Shown piece after piece: positions 51,906 to 60,124 of a stretch of DNA of 64,000 nt. The stretch's first letter is position 1. Each line of letters opens with the position of its first letter. Origin of the DNA: Planctomycetota bacterium (GTDB lineage: Bacteria; Planctomycetota; Planctomycetia; Pirellulales; Pirellulaceae); NCBI GenBank assembly GCA_026692865.1, contig JAPLNI010000026.1, forward strand, positions 235,899 through 299,898. The letters are read 5' to 3'. Position numbers and translations under genes: made by a program. The notes beneath the pieces are model-generated. The model was not told the origin of the DNA. It made no database searches and was given only the letters and a program-made list of their open reading frames with translations.

Positions 51906-53471
51906 TCACGGTTGAATTGGTTGTTTCTCGAAATCCGAATCGTTGACCCAACCCGCGTTGACTTTCTCGCCGCGCAAAAACTTCTCGTAAAAGCCATCGT
52001 TATTCGTTGGAGTGTACTCGTCAAAGATCTTGCCGTTACCGCTCATACGTGGATCTCCTTGGGCAAGCAGTTCCTTTTCCATGCGTGATTCCAATTCAGC
52101 GATGCGAGCTCCCTGAGACAAAGAATCGGCTATGTTTGTCGCGCAATCTCCATCACTCATCAAGTCATAAAACTCTTTTGCAGGCCGCATTCCGAAATTG
52201 AGTCGCCAGTAGTTGTCAGATCTGTTGATGCGGCCTCGATCGAGAATCAATGTCTTAGTGGGACTTGCATCGGTATCGGTGTAGCCTGTTTCAGGATTGC
52301 CAGCCGGCCATCGCGAGGGCTCGTAATTCTTAAGCAAAAGATGATTCGCAGTGACAATGCCTCGGATAGGGTAGCCTTGGTTTTGAGGACGACCTACGTC
52401 AGTGCGTTCCTTACCGATTAGCACATGATCGCGGCTGGCGATTACTTGGCCATCTTTGTTGCTTTCGATGATTAGTCGCCAACTCTTGCCCGTTATCGGC
52501 ATCATCTCACTGTCGACTTCAGGGATACCTGCAAGATCGAGAACGGTGGGTGCTATATCAGTGAAGTCAACAAAATCATCGATGACTCGTCCAGGAGTTT
52601 TCATCCCTTTCGGCCAGCGAATTGCCAGCGGGACATGATTGCTGTCATGATAGGCGTAGCCTTTGGCCCGGGGAAACGGCATACCGTGATCGCTTGTCAC
52701 GATCACGATGGTGTTGTCGAGTTCTCCACGCTTATCTAGTTCAGCAAGCATACGCCCGAGATGGTTGTCGGTGTGTTCTACTTCAAGCCCATAGTCGAGC
52801 ATGTCATGACGAACGGTTTCATCATCCGGCCAGTAAGCGGGGACATGATCGATATCACTCAGTTTTTTGTCTCCTTTTTTTACACCGGACTGGAACTCAT
52901 AGGCTCGATGTGGTTCTGTTGAACCGTACCAAAAGCACCATGGCTTTTCCTTGGGAGCAGCATCCAAAAAGTCTACAAAGTTCGACGCATAGTCATTGTT
53001 TGAAATCGCATTTGTTATTGGCTTTGCTTTTTTTGCGTTGTAGGGCTTGCCTGTGATTTGTCGCGGCTTGCCTCCAGCATCGTTGGCGATACCTGGGCCC
53101 CAACCCTTACCGGTGATTCCCATGTGCCAGCCATTGTCGGTCAGAACTTCAGGCCAGCTTTTCAGCTTTGCCGGGAACATTGCCATATGATTTCCAGCTT
53201 CTTCGTTCTGCCATAAATGCCGACCCGTGAGAACAATTGCTCGTGACGGAGCACACTTGGCCATGGGTGTGTATGCATGTTTAAAAAGCAACCCTTCCCG
53301 CGCAACGCGATCAAAGGCTGGAGTCTTTACCCAGGTGGTTCCGTAAGCACCTGCGTGAGCTCCCCAATCATCGGCGATCGCAAACAAAATGTTAGGGCGA
53401 CCAGCGGCCGAGGCATTCGAACAAAGGCTTAAGCAGCATAGCAACGCTGTAAAGTAAACAGGCAATTTCAT
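51906..53471 (-). CDS. Secreted sulfatase, heparan N-sulfatase-like
   Basis: 521 residues. Signal peptide 1-22 ([13 protein letters not shown]). The catalytic signature is [14 protein letters not shown] with Cys73, i.e. C-A-P-S-R with Ser at the third position after Pro-less spacing, as in sulfamidase-type members. Metal-site and core motifs are [37 protein letters not shown] and a [11 protein letters not shown] turn. Similar in size and layout to heparan N-sulfatase; the natural substrate is not known. It starts 28 bases after the stop of the sulfatase at 53500 and ends 66 bases before the start of the one at 49696, so the three form a likely operon on the minus strand. Confidence 0.92.
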   Translation of the reverse strand: MKLPVYFTALLCCLSLCSNASAAGRPNILFAIADDWGAHAGAYGTTWVKTPAFDRVAREGLLFKHAYTPMAKCAPSRAIVLTGRHLWQNEEAGNHMAMFPAKLKSWPEVLTDNGWHMGITGKGWGPGIANDAGGKPRQITGKPYNAKKAKPITNAISNNDYASNFVDFLDAAPKEKPWCFWYGSTEPHRAYEFQSGVKKGDKKLSDIDHVPAYWPDDETVRHDMLDYGLEVEHTDNHLGRMLAELDKRGELDNTIVIVTSDHGMPFPRAKGYAYHDSNHVPLAIRWPKGMKTPGRVIDDFVDFTDIAPTVLDLAGIPEVDSEMMPITGKSWRLIIESNKDGQVIASRDHVLIGKERTDVGRPQNQGYPIRGIVTANHLLLKNYEPSRWPAGNPETGYTDTDASPTKTLILDRGRINRSDNYWRLNFGMRPAKEFYDLMSDGDCATNIADSLSQGARIAELESRMEKELLAQGDPRMSGNGKIFDEYTPTNNDGFYEKFLRGEKVNAGWVNDSDFEKQPIQP

Positions 53472-53499
53472 TATTCATTCCAAAGAGGAGGCAACTACT

Positions 53500-55335
53500 T
53501 TACGGAAGCAGTGTGAGCGTGACTCGCCGAACATCCATAACCGATTGACCAGGAATCTCTATCGCACGCAAAGTCAGTGGCCCCTGGCTTTCGGTGAGTT
53601 TCATTTCACCGAGCGAAAGCGTTCGGAATTCTTTCATTTGACTTTCGCCATCAGGACGCGGAAGAGTGTCTTGATTGGTGTAAAGAGGCGGATCCCAACC
53701 TGGTCCTACTTTGCCAGTGATCCGCGAATCATGGAACGATAGCTCGATGGTCGATCCAGCATCAGGAACTTTGCAAGTGTAGTCGATAGTAACTTCATAA
53801 CGACCAGAAGTATGAACATCGAGCAGCCAAACCATACTGTCTTCTGTTCCGCCCCAGTTCACGAAGTAAGAACAATTCGGCGCGCCGCTACTGCGTTTGA
53901 CTTGGCCTCGCGGTTCACCGTCACGGGCAGGCAACATCGTTATCGGAAACTCGCGATAGCCAACAGGGATCGGTCGTTGATCGACCGCGTTGGCTCCCAT
54001 TTTTTTAGCCATCGGACTTTTGGCGTTTGCAAAACTTTCGATTCCAAACATTTCTTTTCGCCAAGCGGTGACTGCATCAACGAGTTGAGCGGCAAGCTGT
54101 GGTGCTTTGTCATTAATGGGCGTCTTTTGGCCAGGGTCTGCGCTCATGTCGTAGAGCTTGCCCGCGTTATCCAAACGATGCGTTTGTGTTCGGACGCTAA
54201 TGTTTCCACCCCAAGTCGAAAAAATCATGCGATCGGTCCATTCAGCCGTTTGCCGAAGCAGTAGCGGACGCAGATCGCGACCATCGAGCGGTTTGTCACC
54301 TACGCGTTTTATTCCTGCTAGCGACGTTAGAGTCGGAAGCAAATCGATGGCGCCCGAGATTTGCGAGACATTGTGACCTGCTACGATTTGCTTTGGCCAG
54401 CGCACATAGCACACCGATCGCACACCACCTTCATCGGTTGTTGCTTTCTTCCCCTTCATGCCTCCGGTCCAACGCATGGTATTGGGTCCGTTATCGGAAA
54501 AGTAAACAACTATCGTGTTGTCGTCGATCTTATGCTCCTTAAGCATCGCAAGGACGCGCCCAACGTTCATGTCTTGATTTTCGATCATCGCCAAAGCGCA
54601 TCGGGTTTCGTCAAGGACCTCTTTGCTTGGGTCGGTTGCTGTTTGGGTGATTGGTTTGTCTTGGAATCGTTTCCAGTCTTGAGGTGGTGCGGCCCATGGC
54701 GAATGGGGCGTTGTGAACGGGACATAACAGAAAAATGGTTTCGTCTTGTTCTTGTCGATAAAGCTTAAAGCACGATCGGTGCAAACATCCGCGATATAGC
54801 CTTCGGTACGAATCATTCGTCCTTTTTCCTCCAGAGGTGCATCAAAGTATTCACCCCAGTGCCCAGAGGTATGTCCGAAGTATTCGTCGAAACCTCTTGC
54901 CATGGGATGGTAGGGCCATTGGCTTCCGTTGTGCCATTTCCCAAAGGCTCCGGTTGCATAACCAGCCGCTTTGAAAGCATCTGCAATGGTTCGTTCATCC
55001 AGGTTCAATCGTTCTTGACCGGTGGATACACCGCGAACACCGCCGCGTGGATAGTAACGCCCCGTGAGTAATTCAGCTCGCGTCGGCGAGCAAACGGGAC
55101 ATACGTAGAACCTATCGAGTGACACTCCTCCTTGAGCAATCGAATCGATGTTCGGTGTTCGGACCTGGGTATTTCCAGAATGGCTGTAGTCACCCCAACC
55201 AGCATCGTCTGCTAAAAAAATGACAACGTTTGGAGATTGAGCTTCCACAGAGGCAACCTGGCAACAAACCATCGCGAGAAGAACCAGGAGGTGGCTGTGA
55301 ACGCATAAGATGCGGATCAGCGAGGATCGGTACAT
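53500..55335 (-). CDS. Secreted arylsulfatase-type sulfatase, first of the three-gene run
   Basis: 611 residues with a signal peptide (residues about 12-33, LLVLLAMVCCQVASVEA). Formylglycine signature VCSPTRAELLTGRY with Cys82. Metal ligands in VVIFLADDAGWGDYSHSG; core AFGKWHNGSQWPYHP and VVYFSDNGPNT. A C-terminal beta-rich region (about 500-611: MVWLLDVHTSGRYEVTIDYTC, ITGKVGPGWDPP) is an extra module. It is transcribed first of the three sulfatases. Its promoter presumably lies in the 438-base divergent region at 55336-55773. Confidence 0.93.
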   Translation of the reverse strand: MYRSSLIRILCVHSHLLVLLAMVCCQVASVEAQSPNVVIFLADDAGWGDYSHSGNTQVRTPNIDSIAQGGVSLDRFYVCPVCSPTRAELLTGRYYPRGGVRGVSTGQERLNLDERTIADAFKAAGYATGAFGKWHNGSQWPYHPMARGFDEYFGHTSGHWGEYFDAPLEEKGRMIRTEGYIADVCTDRALSFIDKNKTKPFFCYVPFTTPHSPWAAPPQDWKRFQDKPITQTATDPSKEVLDETRCALAMIENQDMNVGRVLAMLKEHKIDDNTIVVYFSDNGPNTMRWTGGMKGKKATTDEGGVRSVCYVRWPKQIVAGHNVSQISGAIDLLPTLTSLAGIKRVGDKPLDGRDLRPLLLRQTAEWTDRMIFSTWGGNISVRTQTHRLDNAGKLYDMSADPGQKTPINDKAPQLAAQLVDAVTAWRKEMFGIESFANAKSPMAKKMGANAVDQRPIPVGYREFPITMLPARDGEPRGQVKRSSGAPNCSYFVNWGGTEDSMVWLLDVHTSGRYEVTIDYTCKVPDAGSTIELSFHDSRITGKVGPGWDPPLYTNQDTLPRPDGESQMKEFRTLSLGEMKLTESQGPLTLRAIEIPGQSVMDVRRVTLTLLP

Positions 55336-55773
55336 CGTCGTCTCAATTGCTTTTGGAGAGGGAATCCGAGGCCGCGGGAAGCAAACTGGGATAATGAGGT
55401 GGGAATTCTAAGTCTAACGCCTCAAACCGCGACAATCTAGTAAGCCTGAATTGACAATATCGACTTTAAGTTCGACGAATGCAGTAATTACAGTCTGAAA
55501 GAACGTCTCAGGGCAAGTCACAGTTGCAAGTTGGGTAATGAGCCGTGAGCGTTGGCTCCGGGTTTTCCCATAGCAACCCGGAGCTAGCGCCTACGGCGCA
55601 TTCACTATTTTGAATAATTGACTAGCCCTGAAGAACGTCTCTCTTTGATTAGTCCTCGAGCCTCGGGCTGATTAAAATGGAGTCGGCGAGGTTGCGATTG
55701 CATTTCTACCTCCTGCAAGTAAAACCCGTGTGTTAAAAATAACACCAAGTATTCCAGGTTCGAGAAACTCCAG
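55336..55773. other. Divergent intergenic region with a REP-like palindrome
   Basis: 438 bases between the sulfatase run (minus) and the VgrG3-C-like gene (plus). It holds a REP-like repeat at 55539-55602 (copy D). No other structure or credible ORF is seen; the promoters of both genes should lie here. Confidence 0.55.
55539..55602. repeat. REP-like palindromic repeat, copy D
   Basis: A shorter family member: TGAGCCGTGAGCGTTGGCTCCGGG on the left, CCCGGAGCTAGCGCCTACGGCGCA on the right, with an inner perfect stem CTCCGGGTT/AACCCGGAG. Confidence 0.7.
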
Positions 55774-56502
55774 ATGCTTTATAAGTCTTGTACTCATCCA
55801 ATTGTTTGGGGACTACTCGTTCCTGCCATATTGAGCCTTCAAATGGCATTTCAGCAAGCAACCGCGCGAGATACAGATACCTCACTTACCCTTGGTCGCT
55901 TGTCAGCAAAATACGAATCGGGCGGAAGAGGTCCCGAGGTGGTTTCAAGTGGGAAGGGCGATCCCGGCGGCGTATCGTACGGGACCTATCAGCTTGCTTC
56001 GGCTCTAGGCAATGCCGACCGGTTTGTTCAGAAGCACTTTGCATCGACCTTTAAAGGACTGAAAGGCGGAACACCTGAGTTCACCGAAGTATGGAAAAAA
56101 ACGGTAGCGAAAAACCCCAAAGCATTCCATCGGAAAGAACATCAATACATCAAAGAAACGCACTACGATCCGCAAGTCAAATTGATTGAAAAGGAACTTG
56201 GTATCGATCTTGAGAAAAGATCCGTTGCGGTTCGCGACGTCGTTTGGTCCTGTGCCGTACATCATGGACCGAACTCGAAGCTGATTGTGACAGCAGCGAA
56301 GAACTTGCCTTCAACGATCGATATCAAATCACCCAAGTCTGACGCTGAATTCATCAAAGCAATCTATGCCGAGCGTGGTCGAATGGATGACCAAGGAAAG
56401 TTAGTCTACTTTAGAAAGGTTGCAGATTCGCTGAAACCGTCTCTAACCAATCGCTTTCAGAATGAGCTCGCTGATGCACTCAGGCTGCTGCAAGCAAATT
56501 GA
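55774..56502 (+). CDS. Secreted stand-alone VgrG3-C-like lysozyme-fold protein
   Basis: 242 residues with a signal peptide (about 1-31, IVWGLLVPAILSLQMAFQQATA). The mature part starts SLTLGRLSAKYESGGRGPEVV and continues SSGKGDPGGVSYGTYQLAS, which resembles the C-terminal muramidase-like domain of VgrG3-type T6SS spikes and related phage lysozyme domains. Glu48 in KYESGG would be the general acid. A late segment (VWSCAVHHGPNSKLIV, DAEFIKAIYAERG) fits the helical half of that fold. It likely cleaves peptidoglycan or a related glycan outside the cytoplasm. No T6SS genes are nearby, so it is not evidently part of a secretion apparatus. Confidence 0.7.
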   Translation: MLYKSCTHPIVWGLLVPAILSLQMAFQQATARDTDTSLTLGRLSAKYESGGRGPEVVSSGKGDPGGVSYGTYQLASALGNADRFVQKHFASTFKGLKGGTPEFTEVWKKTVAKNPKAFHRKEHQYIKETHYDPQVKLIEKELGIDLEKRSVAVRDVVWSCAVHHGPNSKLIVTAAKNLPSTIDIKSPKSDAEFIKAIYAERGRMDDQGKLVYFRKVADSLKPSLTNRFQNELADALRLLQAN

Positions 56503-56817
56503 ATTGGCACTTTAGAGTCACTCAAGTCCAATGAATTTACCTTGAGCCTTAGCCGCTATCGGATCTTCTGGAACGGTCGAAAAATCGGCTAGCGCCTTAG
56601 GCTCAGAGCGCTTAGTGCTTTGAAGTGGTTTAAGTCCGTGCATAGGTAAAGCACGAGCGACTATTGAGAGACACTGAGGAATTCATTCACATTCCCCTAT
56701 TATTTAGAAGACACAACGCGATTTGTTGTCTTTACATGAAAGCGATTCTTCGCGTGAACTTTATCAAACGTTCACGAAGCCTAAATATGAATCCATAAAA
56801 TCCGTCTCCGCATAGTG
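56503..56817. other. Intergenic region with a REP-like palindrome
   Basis: 315 bases between two plus-strand genes. A REP-like repeat (copy E) lies at 56541-56607. The remaining AT-rich sequence up to 56817 presumably contains the promoter of the three-gene envelope operon; I could not assign boxes. Confidence 0.55.
56541..56607. repeat. REP-like palindromic repeat, copy E
   Basis: Left arm CTTGAGCCTTAGCCGCTATC, right arm GGCTAGCGCCTTAGGCTCAG; same outer TGAGCC/GGCTCA arms and inner CTAGCGCC box as the other copies, with a shorter loop. Confidence 0.7.
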
Positions 56818-57669
56818 ATGGATCAGCCACTGCTGTCTCTCAATGATGGGAACGTACCTTTGAAATGCACTTGGACCGACGCAAGAAGTGTCTTCCTCAG
56901 TGATCTGCATCTCGGCTGGAGATTCTCCGATACGAGTCTTCTGGGTAGCCTTCTTGAGGAGGCTCGACCCGAGCTCTTGTATCTAGTTGGGGACACCTTT
57001 GAATGGATCTATCGCCCAGAAGTATCGAAGAAGAAATCTGTAGATCGATTTCTCGATGACTTAAATTCTCTTCAAGACCACGGAACACAGATCTTTGTTC
57101 TCCCCGGCAATCATGACGAGGTACTGGCTGATCGATTTCATAACTCTGGATGGACGATTGCCCCCTACGTCTTGCATGAAACGCTTTCGGGACAGCGATT
57201 TCTGGTAGCCCATGGCGACATTTTCGATCTACAACGCGGACGCAATTCGTGCTCATGGAAGCGTTTCGGTGGATGGATGTATCCGAAGCTCGTTCGCTGG
57301 GGTACCTGGCTAGATCGAATCGGATTTCAGCCTCAAGGGGAGCAGTCGCACTGGTGCACGCATTGGAAGATGCTCAGCGAACGAGCGAAAACGCATATCG
57401 AAAATTTCGAATCATTCATGGTCGAATTAGCGAACGCCCATGAATGCGATGGTGTTGTGTGTGGACATATTCATTTACCCAAGGCAAAGGAAATTGGATC
57501 TCGTTTCTATTTTAATTGCGGTGACTGGATTGAACATCGGTCTTTTGTTTACGAGTGTTCTCATGGATGTCTGAATCTCGTTCGCGATGCCTCGAAACAA
57601 CCTCATAAGCAGCAATCGAATTGCTCGAGTGATTCATTAATCACGAACAACTGGAGAGTGGCAGTTTAG
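56818..57669 (+). CDS. LpxH-like metallophosphoesterase
   Basis: 283 residues. All five metal motifs are present: DLHLG (Asp29, His31), GDTFE (Asp59), GNHD (97-100), HGD (132-134) and GHIH (near 215), in the order seen in UDP-2,3-diacylglucosamine hydrolases. LpxH makes lipid X in lipid A synthesis, but related proteins act on other phosphodiesters, so the name is only class level. The ATG at 56818 is used; a GTG one codon earlier is possible. It is the first gene of a compact operon with the glycosyltransferase (30-base gap) and the radical SAM gene. Confidence 0.87.
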   Translation: MDQPLLSLNDGNVPLKCTWTDARSVFLSDLHLGWRFSDTSLLGSLLEEARPELLYLVGDTFEWIYRPEVSKKKSVDRFLDDLNSLQDHGTQIFVLPGNHDEVLADRFHNSGWTIAPYVLHETLSGQRFLVAHGDIFDLQRGRNSCSWKRFGGWMYPKLVRWGTWLDRIGFQPQGEQSHWCTHWKMLSERAKTHIENFESFMVELANAHECDGVVCGHIHLPKAKEIGSRFYFNCGDWIEHRSFVYECSHGCLNLVRDASKQPHKQQSNCSSDSLITNNWRVAV

Positions 57670-57699
57670 GTTCTACCTAGTTGAAAAGGAGTTATTGCA

Positions 57700-58839
57700 A
57701 TGGCTACGATTATCTACAGCATGTGCGGCGAAGGACGTGGACATGCCACGCGAGTCCAAACGATCGTGGAGAGGATGCTTCCAAGGCATCGCTTCGTACT
57801 ACTCGCATCACGAGACGCTTATCATCAGCTTTACGAGCGCTATCAAGATAGCCCGCTTGTGAGCGTGCGACGATTGCCGGGACTATTCTTTTCCTACAAA
57901 GGATTGAAAGTTGATTACGCGAAATCGTGTATCGCTTCGGTACCTTATCTTTGGCGACTATCAGCAATGGTTCGATACGTTTCGAACATGATTGATCGCG
58001 ATAAGCCATCACTTGCAATCACCGACTTTGAACCCGTACTTCCTCGGGCTGCTCGCAAACACAACATCCCCTGCATATCGCTGGATCACCAACACTTTTT
58101 GTCCGTCAGTGACTTCCGAGGAATGCCTTGGCGATTTCGTTGGAGAGGATTGTTTCTGCGAGGCTCGATTCCACTGTTCTATCGTGGTCAAGCTGGTGAA
58201 GCGGTCAGCTCGTTCCATCATTTGCCGCCGCGAACGGGCACGGAGGACATTCCTCGAATCGGTGTCCTGCTGCGTCAAAGTGTTTTGGATTTAGCAACCA
58301 ATGCACCCGCTGCCAAAGGGCATGTTCTTGTTTACATACGCAGACAAGCACCAGATTCACTTTGGAATACACTCGCATCCTCCGGAAGATCCGTGATCGT
58401 GTATGGGCTAGGTGAGCGTCCAGCCGTCGGGGAAATTCAATTCAAAAAAATCTCTGATGACGAGTTCCTTCAGGATCTGGCGAGCGCTGAGTGCCTTATC
58501 AGTACTGCCGGAAATCAATTGGTCGGAGAGGCGTACCACCTCAAAAAGCCGGTACTTGCAATTCCGGAAGATGGCAACTTCGAGCAAGAGCTGAACGGTT
58601 GGCTTGTGAAGGAATCAGGGGGAGGCTGGAGTACATCGTTTAGACAACTCACGCCGCATCTTGTTCAACAGTTCTTGCTTGCCGTACCTGCTCTTCGACG
58701 ACGGTTAGAGCATATGTCGGTTTGTGGTAATCAAGATGCAATCGACTTCATCGAACGCTTCCTTCCCGAAACCGCGGCATCGCATGAGCACCCTTTTCTA
58801 TCGCCTAATGTTTGGGAGGCCGAACCGGTTACACTATGA
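57700..58839 (+). CDS. Glycosyltransferase of the MJ1255/GT-B (Glyco_trans_1_3) type
   Basis: 379 residues. Ribosome site AGGAG lies 9 bases before the ATG. The N-terminus (IIYSMCGEGRGHATRVQTIVE) is the characteristic GxGRGHxxR start of this GT-B family. The middle has ISLDHQHFL, and the nucleotide-sugar half has CLISTAGNQLVGEAYHLKKPVLAIPEDGNFEQ, with a His/Glu arrangement typical of the donor site. Family members build glycolipids or cell-envelope glycans. The acceptor is unknown; the neighbours (LpxH-like, radical SAM) suggest a lipid-linked product. The stop overlaps the start of the radical SAM gene (ATGA). Confidence 0.87.
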   Translation: MATIIYSMCGEGRGHATRVQTIVERMLPRHRFVLLASRDAYHQLYERYQDSPLVSVRRLPGLFFSYKGLKVDYAKSCIASVPYLWRLSAMVRYVSNMIDRDKPSLAITDFEPVLPRAARKHNIPCISLDHQHFLSVSDFRGMPWRFRWRGLFLRGSIPLFYRGQAGEAVSSFHHLPPRTGTEDIPRIGVLLRQSVLDLATNAPAAKGHVLVYIRRQAPDSLWNTLASSGRSVIVYGLGERPAVGEIQFKKISDDEFLQDLASAECLISTAGNQLVGEAYHLKKPVLAIPEDGNFEQELNGWLVKESGGGWSTSFRQLTPHLVQQFLLAVPALRRRLEHMSVCGNQDAIDFIERFLPETAASHEHPFLSPNVWEAEPVTL

Positions 58840-60053
58840 ACTTACAATCACTGAACTTACAATCACTGAAGATGCTACCCATCGCTTTGGGACTCTTGCC
58901 TGGTTTTATAGGCGATGTAATTCGAAACAGGGGTGAAGGTTCGCTACGGCCTCGATTGCTTACGTACACAGTTACGTTTCGTTGTAACGCAAAATGTATA
59001 ATGTGCGATTCATGGAAAATGAATGGCGATGGCGATATGACACTCGACGATATCGCAAAAATGTTTCGCCAAATTGGTCAACTAGATGCAGTCCGACTAA
59101 CAGGTGGAGAGCCTTTCGTCAGAACCGACCTCCCTGCAATTCTTGACCTAGCCGTTCGTCACCTTCGTCCTTTGGGTGTTCATATCACTACGAATGGCTT
59201 TTTAACCGATCGAATTGTGAAACTTTGCGAAGAACGAGACAAAAAAATTCCACTTCAATTACTGGTCAGCTTGGACGGTGTTGAGAAGGAACACAATCGC
59301 ATCCGAGGCAGCAACATCGCTTGGAAAACTGCTATCGAGACCATTGAGAAATTGGCTAGCCGGCAACGTGAACTCAATCTAGACCTCGCCGTGAATCAAA
59401 CCATTGTCGATTCGTCAGGTTTGGAGCAGTATCGATTACTTCGCGAAAGACTCCGACCACTCAAGATTCGTCACCAGACCGTGATGGCCTATGACACAAG
59501 TGCGACCTACAACCTGCAGCGAAACTTGGATGTTGCTCCGAAACAGATCGGCGAGTTCGCAACTCATGGAAAGTTTACCACCAGCGAACTGGAAGAGCTC
59601 TTTTCCGAGATTGAATCGGATATGAAAAAGCTTCCTTGGTGGGCGCGAGCGGCCAAGAGCTATTATCTGCAAGGGATTAAGCAACGATTGCTTCCCTCCG
59701 GACGAAACGGTGCGCACAGCGATACACCGAAAAACGACTGGACCAACCCAAAGTGCGTCGCGTTACACTCGCACTTGCGAGTCTTCCCAAACGGCGATGT
59801 TCCAACTTGTCAATTCAATTCCAAGACAATCGGAAACCTCAAACGTCAGTCGTTTGAAGAAGTTTGGTCCAGCCAGCTCGCTCGGAATCAACGAAAGTGG
59901 GTCCGAGACTGCGTTGGCTGTTGGGCCGAGTGCGAAGTTGTACCCAGTGCGATTTATACACTCGACTTGATCAAGCCAATAAAAACCAAGAAAGCAAACT
60001 CAACCCCGGAATTAAAACCCGAACCTGCCATCCTCAGCCAAGTGTCGCCTTAG
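58836..60053 (+). CDS. Radical SAM protein with SPASM-type C-terminus
   Basis: 405 residues from the ATG at 58836, chosen because it overlaps the stop of the preceding gene (ATGA); the longer frame to 58812 is inside that gene. The [4Fe-4S]-SAM motif is CNAKCIMC with Cys50, Cys54 and Cys57, followed by LTGGEPFVRTDL and the LLVSLDGVEKEHNRIRG strand. The C-terminus has the auxiliary-cluster type Cys pattern (KCVALHSHLRVFPNGDVPTC, RDCVGCWAECEVV). The reaction is unknown; an amphipathic hydrophobic stretch near the start (MLPIALGLLPGFIGDVI) may bind membrane lipids. The third gene of the operon, ending convergently with a sulfatase. Confidence 0.87.
   Translation: MNLQSLNLQSLKMLPIALGLLPGFIGDVIRNRGEGSLRPRLLTYTVTFRCNAKCIMCDSWKMNGDGDMTLDDIAKMFRQIGQLDAVRLTGGEPFVRTDLPAILDLAVRHLRPLGVHITTNGFLTDRIVKLCEERDKKIPLQLLVSLDGVEKEHNRIRGSNIAWKTAIETIEKLASRQRELNLDLAVNQTIVDSSGLEQYRLLRERLRPLKIRHQTVMAYDTSATYNLQRNLDVAPKQIGEFATHGKFTTSELEELFSEIESDMKKLPWWARAAKSYYLQGIKQRLLPSGRNGAHSDTPKNDWTNPKCVALHSHLRVFPNGDVPTCQFNSKTIGNLKRQSFEEVWSSQLARNQRKWVRDCVGCWAECEVVPSAIYTLDLIKPIKTKKANSTPELKPEPAILSQVSP
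58838..58867 (+). repeat. In-frame 15-bp tandem duplication at the start of the radical SAM gene
   Basis: GAACTTACAATCACT occurs twice head to tail directly after the ATG and gives NLQSLNLQSL. The first copy also spans the end of the stop codon of the preceding gene. Confidence 0.9.
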
Positions 60054-60064
60054 CGTGCAGATCA

Positions 60065-60086
60065 TCAGAAGTCTTACGACTTCTGA
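60065..60086. repeat. 20-bp hairpin, TTAC-loop family, copy 3
   Basis: CAGAAGTC and GACTTCTG pair perfectly around TTAC, and one more T-A pair extends the stem. It lies in the 71-base spacer between the convergent radical SAM and sulfatase genes. It shares loop and design with 25981 and 26036. Confidence 0.88.
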
Positions 60087-60124
60087 TACGGCTTATCGTC
60101 GTCATTTCTGCGATGGAAGATACT

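Noticed and set aside
55774..56502. Remnant of a type VI secretion locus
   Set aside because: Only the lysozyme-like domain is present, with its own signal peptide; no tube, sheath or baseplate genes are nearby.
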